Source: Hydrogenovibrio kuenenii DSM 12350
GTDB lineage: Bacteria > Pseudomonadota > Gammaproteobacteria > Thiomicrospirales > Thiomicrospiraceae
Reading direction: 5' to 3'
Assembly: GCF_000526715.1 (NCBI RefSeq)
Contig: NZ_JAGP01000001.1
Location: forward strand, 1,364,001 to 1,428,000
Length of the DNA: 64,000 nt
Below are positions 44,825 through 50,822 of the stretch, in pieces. The translations under genes and the position numbers were made by a program. The notes beneath the pieces were generated by a model. The model was not told where the DNA came from. It worked only from the letters and a program-made list of their open reading frames with translations, and did no database searches. How positions within the stretch are numbered: the first letter of the stretch is position 1; the number at the start of each line of letters is the position of its first letter.

Positions 44825-45640
44825 CTACTTCAATAAACTGAGCACATTCTGTTGGGACTGATTTGCCTGAGACAACATACTCATACCAGCTTGTTGCAAG
44901 ATTTGTGTTCTTGCCAAGTTCGCACTTTCTGCCGCAAAGTCAGCATCTTGAACCTGACTTCTTGCCGCCATAATGTTTTCGTTCACGTTCTGCAAGTTCG
45001 AAACCGTATAATCTAATCGGTTTTGTACAGCACCAAATCTCGAACGAACCTTCGTTATAACACTCAATGCTTTAGTCACTTGAGACATCGTACTTAACGC
45101 TGCGGCCTGAGTAAGAATGTTCCCGGATACACCTAATGTTGAAGCATCCATACCACTTACAGAAATTTTAATCGCATTTCCTGAATTGGTTTCCCAACCA
45201 ACCCACAACGAAATCGTTTTGGTTGATGCCATCAAACTTACACCGTTAAATTTGGTGGTACTGGCAATACGGTTAATTTCTAATTTAAGCTGAGACACTT
45301 CTCCGTTCATCTGGCTACGTTGAGCTGATGAATAGGTTCCGTTTGTTGACTGTACCGCTAACTCTCGAATACGCTGTAGCATATTCACTGTTTCTTCAGC
45401 TGCACCATCAATGGTTTGAACCAGAGCAATACCGTCATTAGCGTTTCGAATCGCTTGACTCGTTCCTCTGATCTGAGTAGTCATTTGAGTTGCAACCGCT
45501 TTACCAGCTGCGTCATCGGCTGTTTTATTAATACGCAAACCAGACGTCAAACGCTCCATAGAGGTATTCATCTGAGCTTGAGATTTACTTAACAAACGTA
45601 CTGCATTTTCTGCAGATATATTAGTATTGATCACTAACAT
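44825..45640 (-). CDS. fliC: Flagellin, copy 1
   Basis: Structural protein of the filament. 271 residues, so it holds the D0/D1 coiled-coil domains with only a small middle insert. N-terminal D0/D1 (MLVINTNISAENAVRLL, QMNTSMERLTSGLRINKTAD in part) and C-terminal domain (SRFGAVQNRLDYTVSNLQNV, ARTQILQQAGMSMLSQANQS) are typical. ATG 45640 has GGAGA ahead. The protein is identical to copy 2 at 46217-47032, and the DNA also reads identical throughout. Own sigma28 promoter and terminator. Confidence 0.97.
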   Translation of the reverse strand: MLVINTNISAENAVRLLSKSQAQMNTSMERLTSGLRINKTADDAAGKAVATQMTTQIRGTSQAIRNANDGIALVQTIDGAAEETVNMLQRIRELAVQSTNGTYSSAQRSQMNGEVSQLKLEINRIASTTKFNGVSLMASTKTISLWVGWETNSGNAIKISVSGMDASTLGVSGNILTQAAALSTMSQVTKALSVITKVRSRFGAVQNRLDYTVSNLQNVNENIMAARSQVQDADFAAESANLARTQILQQAGMSMLSQANQSQQNVLSLLK

Positions 45641-45716
45641 GGTGATTCTCCTTGCGTGTGTGTGTGTATTTTTTTATATATTTATTTGAGGCACTCTTTG
45701 TTGCCTTCAATTTAAT

Positions 45717-45742
45717 TTATCGGCAGAAATTGAAATGCTTTA
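45717..45742 (-). promoter_or_regulatory. Sigma28 promoter of flagellin copy 1
   Basis: On the minus strand TAAA, a 14-base gap, GCCGATAA (perfect -10). The gap is one base short of the usual 15. Leader about 70 bases. Confidence 0.85.
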
Positions 45743-45928
45743 ATGTTTTTTACAAAAAAAATAGATTATTTTTCAATAACTTAGAGATTAATTAAAAAAT
45801 ATTGAATTCAAGACCTACTTTTCAGTGGTTTTAGAAGAATGAAAAATCTTAAAACGGCAAATTCTGCCGGACATAGAAAAAGAATATATTTACGACTTGG
45901 ATTAAGACGAGACCCACCAAAAAAATGT

Positions 45929-45965
45929 AAAAAAAAACGGCATGTCATTTCTGAGCAATGCCGTT
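45929..45965 (-). terminator. Distal terminator of flagellin copy 2 transcript
   Basis: On the minus strand AACGGCAT / ATGCCGTT (8-bp perfect stem) followed by a T-run. It lies about 250 bases after the copy 2 stop. The same element recurs after copies 3 and 4. Confidence 0.75.
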
Positions 45966-46092
45966 AACACACAAGGAAAACTTCCTAGACTATTATGATA
46001 TAACCTTCGTTATTATTTACAAAGTGTTTTCTCTCATTTCCTATCAATGCTAAACATTTAGTTTTATAGATCTTAACTAAAACTTTCAACAT

Positions 46093-46145
46093 TGATGTAT
46101 CAAATCTCTAAACCTCTAGAGCTTCTTAAAATTTGATACATCAAC
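46093..46145. repeat. 14-bp perfect inverted repeat
   Basis: Arms TTGATGTATCAAAT (46093-46106) and ATTTGATACATCAA (46132-46145) around a 25-base loop that itself contains the palindrome CTCTAGAG. No T-run follows on either side, so it is not an ordinary terminator. It is absent from the other flagellin spacers. Confidence 0.8.
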
Positions 46146-46173
46146 CCTCAAAGTGACAACCAGGTTGATTGCC

Positions 46174-46202
46174 GGAATACTGACTATTAAACAGCATTCC
46201 GA
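46174..46202 (-). other. Hairpin just after the flagellin copy 2 stop
   Basis: On the minus strand CGGAATGCTG / CAGTATTCCG, ten pairs including one G-U, 9-base loop, without a T-run. Probably a 3' stabilising structure in the mRNA. Confidence 0.6.
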
Positions 46203-46216
46203 CTTTTAGGTTAAAG

Positions 46217-47032
46217 CTACTTCAATAAACTGAGCACATTCTGTTGGGACTGATTTGCCTGAGACAACATACTCATACCAGCTTGTTGCAAGATTTGTGT
46301 TCTTGCCAAGTTCGCACTTTCTGCCGCAAAGTCAGCATCTTGAACCTGACTTCTTGCCGCCATAATGTTTTCGTTCACGTTCTGCAAGTTCGAAACCGTA
46401 TAATCTAATCGGTTTTGTACAGCACCAAATCTCGAACGAACCTTCGTTATAACACTCAATGCTTTAGTCACTTGAGACATCGTACTTAACGCTGCGGCCT
46501 GAGTAAGAATGTTCCCGGATACACCTAATGTTGAAGCATCCATACCACTTACAGAAATTTTAATCGCATTTCCTGAATTGGTTTCCCAACCAACCCACAA
46601 CGAAATCGTTTTGGTTGATGCCATCAAACTTACACCGTTAAATTTGGTGGTACTGGCAATACGGTTAATTTCTAATTTAAGCTGAGACACTTCTCCGTTC
46701 ATCTGGCTACGTTGAGCTGATGAATAGGTTCCGTTTGTTGACTGTACCGCTAACTCTCGAATACGCTGTAGCATATTCACTGTTTCTTCAGCTGCACCAT
46801 CAATGGTTTGAACCAGAGCAATACCGTCATTAGCGTTTCGAATCGCTTGACTCGTTCCTCTGATCTGAGTAGTCATTTGAGTTGCAACCGCTTTACCAGC
46901 TGCGTCATCGGCTGTTTTATTAATACGCAAACCAGACGTCAAACGCTCCATAGAGGTATTCATCTGAGCTTGAGATTTACTTAACAAACGTACTGCATTT
47001 TCTGCAGATATATTAGTATTGATCACTAACAT
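46217..47032 (-). CDS. fliC: Flagellin, copy 2
   Basis: 271 residues from ATG 47032 (GGAGA ahead); a longer frame from 47092 adds 20 unrelated residues and is rejected. Protein and, as far as I can read, all 816 bases of coding DNA are identical to copy 1, although the upstream regions differ by many substitutions and small indels. This implies recent gene conversion. Own sigma28 promoter at 47115-47140; an mRNA hairpin follows the stop and the terminator is about 250 bases further on. Confidence 0.96.
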   Translation of the reverse strand: MLVINTNISAENAVRLLSKSQAQMNTSMERLTSGLRINKTADDAAGKAVATQMTTQIRGTSQAIRNANDGIALVQTIDGAAEETVNMLQRIRELAVQSTNGTYSSAQRSQMNGEVSQLKLEINRIASTTKFNGVSLMASTKTISLWVGWETNSGNAIKISVSGMDASTLGVSGNILTQAAALSTMSQVTKALSVITKVRSRFGAVQNRLDYTVSNLQNVNENIMAARSQVQDADFAAESANLARTQILQQAGMSMLSQANQSQQNVLSLLK

Positions 47033-47114
47033 GGTGATTCTCCTTGTGTGTGTTGTGTGTATCTTTTTATATATATTTATAATTTGAGGCACTCTTTGTT
47101 GCCTTCAATTCAAT

Positions 47115-47140
47115 TTATCGGCAGCAACTGAAATGCTTTA
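47115..47140 (-). promoter_or_regulatory. Sigma28 promoter of flagellin copy 2
   Basis: On the minus strand TAAA, a 14-base gap, GCCGATAA. Same architecture as copy 1 but with substitutions in the spacer. Confidence 0.85.
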
Positions 47141-47324
47141 ATGTTTTTTTACAAAAAAATAGATTAATTTTCAGCTGTATAGAAATGACTGAAGAAATAT
47201 TGAACTCTAGACCTACGTCTCAGTGGTTTTAGAAGAATGAAGAATCTTAAAACGGCAAATTCTGCCGGACATAGAAAAAGAATATCTTTACGACTTGGAT
47301 TAAGACAAAATCTGCAAAAAAATG

Positions 47325-47361
47325 TAAAAAAAACGGCATGTCATTTCTGAGCAATACCGTT
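47325..47361 (-). terminator. Distal terminator of flagellin copy 3 transcript
   Basis: On the minus strand AACGGTAT / ATGCCGTT plus a T-run. The single change from the 45929 copy gives a U-G wobble in minus-strand RNA but a mismatch in plus-strand RNA, which supports minus-strand function. Confidence 0.75.
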
Positions 47362-47552
47362 AACACACAAGGGAAACTTTAAAATCTTGTATTAAAAAAT
47401 AAAATCTTATTTTTTATTAAATCTTTCTTATTAATTTTTAATTCATTAATTAGTGATTGAAATACATTAAATACACTATTTGTCTTGGTTTTTATTGTTA
47501 AAAACAAACACAAATAGGGTTTAACAAAATTGATATCAAATCAAAGAGAGAA

Positions 47553-47586
47553 TTAGTCTGCCGGAGTCGCCTCCGGCTTTGACTAA
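47553..47586 (-). other. Hairpin just after the flagellin copy 3 stop
   Basis: GCCGGAG / CTCCGGC with outer arms TTAGTC / GACTAA. Strong stem without a following T-run; likely 3' mRNA protection or a leaky terminator. Confidence 0.65.
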
Positions 47587-47595
47587 CTTTAGTAC

Positions 47596-48414
47596 TTATC
47601 TTAATAGACTGAGTACGTTTTGCTGAGATTGATTTGCCTGAGACAACATACTCATACCAGCTTGTTGCAAGATTTGTGTTCTTGCCAAGTTCGCACTTTC
47701 TGCCGCAAAGTTCGCATCTTGAATCTGACTTCTCGCAGCAGTGATGTTTTGGTTAACATTCTGCAAGTTTGAAATCGTGTAGTCTAGACGGTTTTGTGCC
47801 GCACCGAATTTAGAACGGATTTTCGTCACATAACTGATCGCAACTTTTGCTTGTGAAGCCAGTGCCAGCGCGCCTGACTGAGTTCTAACATTTCCTGATA
47901 CCTTCAATTGAGAAGCATTCATCCCACTCAAAGAAATCTTAATCATATTTCCAGAGCCTGTTTCCCAACCAGCCCAAATAGAAATCGTTTTGGTTGATGC
48001 CATCAAACTTACACCGTTAAATTTGGTGGTACTGGCAACACGATTAATTTCCGCTTTAAGCTGAGAAACTTCCGTATCCATTTGACTACGCTGAGCAGAG
48101 GTATAAGTACCGTTTGTTGATTGGATTGCCAGCTCTCGAACGCGTTGTAACATGTTAACTGTTTCTTCAGCAGCCCCATCAACAGTTTGAATCAAAGAGA
48201 TACCATCATTAGCGTTTCTAACCGCTTGAGTTGTCCCTCTAATTTGCTCTGTCATTTGAGTTGCAACAGCTTTACCAGCTGCGTCATCGGCTGTTTTGTT
48301 GATACGTAAACCAGATGTCAAACGTTCCATAGAGGTAGACATTTGAGCTTGTGATTTATTCAATAGACGTACTGCATTATCAGCACTCAGATTTGTGTTA
48401 ATTACCAAAGCCAT
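47596..48414 (-). CDS. fliC: Flagellin, copy 3
   Basis: 272 residues from ATG 48414 with GGGAG ahead; an in-frame TTG at 48429 is not needed. Begins MALVINTNLSADNAVRLLNK and ends QQNVLSLLR. It differs from copies 1 and 2 mainly in the middle (IWAGWETGSGNMIKISLSG) but shares blocks of identical DNA with them. It differs from copy 4 by only three residues as read (V/I in NMLQRxREL and two in the NVRTQSGALAL segment). Own sigma28 promoter. Confidence 0.97.
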   Translation of the reverse strand: MALVINTNLSADNAVRLLNKSQAQMSTSMERLTSGLRINKTADDAAGKAVATQMTEQIRGTTQAVRNANDGISLIQTVDGAAEETVNMLQRVRELAIQSTNGTYTSAQRSQMDTEVSQLKAEINRVASTTKFNGVSLMASTKTISIWAGWETGSGNMIKISLSGMNASQLKVSGNVRTQSGALALASQAKVAISYVTKIRSKFGAAQNRLDYTISNLQNVNQNITAARSQIQDANFAAESANLARTQILQQAGMSMLSQANQSQQNVLSLLR

Positions 48415-48514
48415 AATACTTACTCCCAAGTGGTTACTTATATATAGCTAAACTTTCTAGGTTTTAGACACTTCACGCTAATTCAGTATTTATAACCTTT
48501 TCCTTTCAACTAAG

Positions 48515-48541
48515 TTATCGGGAGATCAACTGAAAACTTGA
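48515..48541 (-). promoter_or_regulatory. Sigma28 promoter of flagellin copy 3
   Basis: On the minus strand TCAAGTTT, 11-base gap, CCCGATAA: exact spacing, one mismatch in each half. Confidence 0.8.
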
Positions 48542-48572
48542 ACAGAATTGTTAAAAAATAAATAAAAAATGC

Positions 48573-48610
48573 AAAAAAAAAACGGCATGTCATTTCTGAG
48601 CAATACCGTT
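48573..48610 (-). terminator. Distal terminator of flagellin copy 4 transcript
   Basis: Same AACGGTAT / ATGCCGTT stem and T-run as after copy 3, about 240 bases after the copy 4 stop. Confidence 0.75.
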
Positions 48611-48801
48611 AACACACAAGGGAAACTTTAAAATCTTGTATTAAAAAATAAAATCTTATTTTTTATTAAATCTTTCTTATTAATTTTTAATTCATTAATT
48701 AGTGATTGAAATACATTAAATACACTATTTGTCTTGGTTTTTATTGTTAAAAACAAACACAAATAGGGTTTAACAAAATTGATATCAAATCAAAGAGAGA
48801 A

Positions 48802-48835
48802 TTAGTCTGCCGGAGTCGCCTCCGGCTTTGACTAA
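48802..48835 (-). other. Hairpin just after the flagellin copy 4 stop
   Basis: Identical to the copy 3 hairpin: GCCGGAG / CTCCGGC within TTAGTC / GACTAA arms, no T-run. Confidence 0.65.
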
Positions 48836-48844
48836 CTTTAGTAC

Positions 48845-49663
48845 TTATCTTAATAGACTGAGTACGTTTTGCTGAGATTGATTTGCCTGAGACAACATAC
48901 TCATACCAGCTTGTTGCAAGATTTGTGTTCTTGCCAAGTTCGCACTTTCTGCCGCAAAGTTCGCATCTTGAATCTGACTTCTCGCAGCAGTGATGTTTTG
49001 GTTAACATTCTGCAAGTTTGAAATCGTGTAGTCTAGACGGTTTTGTGCCGCACCGAATTTAGAACGGATTTTCGTCACATAACTGATCGCAACTTTTGCT
49101 TGTGAAGCAAGCTTCAAAGCTCCTGACTGAGTTGCAACATTCCCCGATACCTTCAATTGAGAAGCATTCATCCCACTCAAAGAAATCTTAATCATATTTC
49201 CAGAACCTGTTTCCCAACCAGCCCAAATAGAAATCGTTTTGGTTGATGCCATCAAACTTACACCGTTAAATTTGGTGGTACTGGCAACACGATTAATTTC
49301 CGCTTTAAGCTGAGAAACTTCCGTATCCATTTGACTACGCTGAGCAGAGGTATAAGTACCGTTTGTTGATTGGATTGCCAACTCTCGAATACGCTGTAAC
49401 ATGTTAACTGTTTCTTCAGCGGCCCCATCAACAGTTTGAATCAAAGAGATACCATCATTAGCGTTTCTAACCGCTTGAGTTGTCCCTCTAATTTGCTCTG
49501 TCATTTGAGTTGCAACAGCTTTACCAGCTGCGTCATCGGCTGTTTTGTTGATACGTAAACCAGATGTCAAACGTTCCATAGAGGTAGACATTTGAGCTTG
49601 TGATTTATTCAATAGACGTACTGCATTATCAGCACTCAGATTTGTGTTAATTACCAAAGCCAT
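48845..49663 (-). CDS. fliC: Flagellin, copy 4
   Basis: 272 residues from ATG 49663 with GGGAG ahead. Nearly identical to copy 3; the segment NVATQSGALKLASQ is the main difference. Same D0/D1-only architecture. It is the first flagellin in the row (all minus strand) and next to flaG. Own sigma28 promoter at 49763-49789 and an identical 3' region to copy 3. Confidence 0.97.
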   Translation of the reverse strand: MALVINTNLSADNAVRLLNKSQAQMSTSMERLTSGLRINKTADDAAGKAVATQMTEQIRGTTQAVRNANDGISLIQTVDGAAEETVNMLQRIRELAIQSTNGTYTSAQRSQMDTEVSQLKAEINRVASTTKFNGVSLMASTKTISIWAGWETGSGNMIKISLSGMNASQLKVSGNVATQSGALKLASQAKVAISYVTKIRSKFGAAQNRLDYTISNLQNVNQNITAARSQIQDANFAAESANLARTQILQQAGMSMLSQANQSQQNVLSLLR

Positions 49664-49762
49664 AATACTTACTCCCAAGTGGTTACTTAATATAGCTAAA
49701 CTTTCTAGGTTCTAGACACTTCACGCTAATTCAGTATTTATAACCTTTTCCTTTCAACTAAG

Positions 49763-49789
49763 TTATCGGGAGATCAACTGAAAACTTGA
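49763..49789 (-). promoter_or_regulatory. Sigma28 promoter of flagellin copy 4
   Basis: On the minus strand TCAAGTTT, 11-base gap, CCCGATAA, identical to copy 3. Confidence 0.8.
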
Positions 49790-49971
49790 ATAGAAATATT
49801 AAAAATATAAAAAACTATAACTTTACTTAATAAAAACAACGGCTTAAAAAGTTAGACTATCAATCTAAACAGCTGATAATTTACAGTTCAATCAAGTCAA
49901 AATAAAATATTTGCATAACTAAAGGTGCTTTAGCCAAACTTATAAAATAGAAAATGAGATAGGAATGTAGA

Positions 49972-50012
49972 AATAAAAAAGCGCAAAATACCTTCCAAGT
50001 AATTTGCGCTTT
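49972..50012 (-). terminator. Terminator of flaG
   Basis: AAAGCGCAAA / TTTGCGCTTT perfect 10-bp stem followed on the minus strand by a T-run, about 45 bases after the flaG stop. Confidence 0.8.
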
Positions 50013-50056
50013 AAAAAATTAATCTAGTACAACGTACTTTTCATTTAAAAGAACTA

Positions 50057-50506
50057 TTAAACAGTTTGGCTAATAATATTCCCTACACTACTTCCAGAGG
50101 TATTGTTTGCCAAATCTATTCCCTGTTTTTGATTAGCCAAAACTCTATCCAAGTATTCACCCAGACGCTTCGACATATTCAAAAACTCTTCAGAGGGGTA
50201 CTGCTTAATCACTTTATGCGTTGACGAATCTACCAGTTCAAAAACGCTAAGTCCCGTGCCTTTATCTTTTTTGAACATCATATAGTCACTATTCAACTGA
50301 GATAACTTTTTGTTCAAAACGTCTAATGCTTTCTGCTCTCTATCAGAACCAGTTGACGTACTCGTAGCTTTAGCCGCAGAATTTGCAGGCACACTAACTT
50401 GAGCAGCTTTACTATTATCCGCTAACACAGACCCTTTCTGCGTCGCTCCAGAGTCAACAGTTTTATATTGACTGTCTATGGAGATTGAGTTTTGTATAGT
50501 ATTCAT
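50057..50506 (-). CDS. flaG: FlaG-family flagellar protein
   Basis: 149 residues. The N-terminal ~55 are Ser/Thr/Ala-rich; the FlaG domain follows (about 65-130): ALDVLNKKLSQLNSDYMMFK, then FELVDSSTHKVIKQYPSEEFL, matching the I-P-x-E-E-x family ending. FlaG influences filament length in several bacteria. Stand-alone gene upstream of the flagellins, with its own terminator. I do not see a clear sigma28 promoter before it. Confidence 0.9.
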   Translation of the reverse strand: MNTIQNSISIDSQYKTVDSGATQKGSVLADNSKAAQVSVPANSAAKATSTSTGSDREQKALDVLNKKLSQLNSDYMMFKKDKGTGLSVFELVDSSTHKVIKQYPSEEFLNMSKRLGEYLDRVLANQKQGIDLANNTSGSSVGNIISQTV

Positions 50507-50822
50507 AACAATAGCCTACAATCAAAATAGAATTCATATTTAGTTTCCTACACTTATAGTCGTAAGGTCAACTTTTTTCGTTAAAATTCAATTTATTTTT
50601 AACTTCTATAAAGTTGTTTTCCAATTCCAAACTAAACATATCGTGTAAAACACTAGAGAACAACTTCTCAAACTCTGTAACGGCAGGCTTAACTATATCT
50701 TTAGAAAAAAATTTAGTTTTTTTTAATTTTTTTTTGGCATACTTTCTGTTACTGCTTTTAAAGCCTTTAAATATAAGGTCTTCTTGCAAAATTAAATGCT
50801 CATAAATAACTAGAAGAATTCT
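50507..50822. other. Divergent spacer between flaG and the Maf gene
   Basis: 316 bases, very AT-rich. It must hold the promoters of flaG and maf, but no clear consensus is seen. A TGGCAT at 50735 lacks the -12 GC needed for sigma54. It contains one weak small ORF (next entry). Confidence 0.6.
50568..50789 (-). CDS. Doubtful small ORF, Lys/Phe-rich
   Basis: 73 codons from TTG 50789. The protein is basic in the first half (KKKLKKTKFF) and helical-looking and acidic in the second (EFEKLFSSVLHDMFSLELE). No ribosome site is visible and the start is a TTG, so this may be chance in AT-rich DNA. Not recognised. Confidence 0.25.
   Translation of the reverse strand: MQEDLIFKGFKSSNRKYAKKKLKKTKFFSKDIVKPAVTEFEKLFSSVLHDMFSLELENNFIEVKNKLNFNEKS

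Larger units (their letters stand above)
45641..46216. other. Spacer between flagellin copies 1 and 2
   Basis: 576 bases without a gene. From low to high coordinate: GT-rich leader of copy 1, its sigma28 promoter, a small hairpin (CGGCA-aattc-TGCCG, 45855-45869), the distal terminator of copy 2 (45929-45965), an AT-rich stretch, a 14-bp inverted repeat (46093-46145), and the hairpin following the copy 2 stop (46174-46202). Confidence 0.8.
47033..47595. other. Spacer between flagellin copies 2 and 3
   Basis: 563 bases without a gene. Contents: copy 2 leader, its sigma28 promoter (47115-47140), a region resembling 45780-45930, the distal terminator of copy 3 (47325-47361), a very AT-rich 3' region, and the GC-rich hairpin after the copy 3 stop (47553-47586). 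Confidence 0.8.
47331..48543 (-). repeat. Tandem duplication, unit A (flagellin copy 3 and flanks)
   Basis: About 1.2 kb, nearly identical to unit B at 48580-49791, with an offset of 1,249 bases. It includes the distal terminator, 3' region, hairpin, coding sequence, leader and sigma28 promoter. Confidence 0.85.
48415..48844. other. Spacer between flagellin copies 3 and 4
   Basis: 430 bases without a gene: copy 3 leader, its sigma28 promoter (48515-48541), distal terminator of copy 4 (48573-48610), the AT-rich 3' region identical to that of copy 3, and the copy 4 hairpin (48802-48835). Confidence 0.8.
48580..49791 (-). repeat. Tandem duplication, unit B (flagellin copy 4 and flanks)
   Basis: Nearly identical to unit A at 47331-48543. 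Differences are a handful of substitutions in the coding region and a 1-base indel in the leader. Beyond its upstream end the two sequences diverge abruptly. Confidence 0.85.
49664..50056. other. Spacer between flagellin copy 4 and flaG
   Basis: 393 bases without a gene: copy 4 leader and sigma28 promoter, then an AT-rich stretch with no recognisable element up to the flaG terminator at 49972-50012. Confidence 0.75.

Noticed and set aside
46217-49678. CRISPR-like or mobile-element origin for the flagellin-region repeats
   Set aside because: Repeats are whole genes with promoters and terminators; no spacers, transposase or terminal inverted repeats are present.
50735-50750. TGGCAT before the Maf gene as a sigma54 promoter
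   Set aside because: The downstream TTGC element is CTGT, so the invariant GC is missing.
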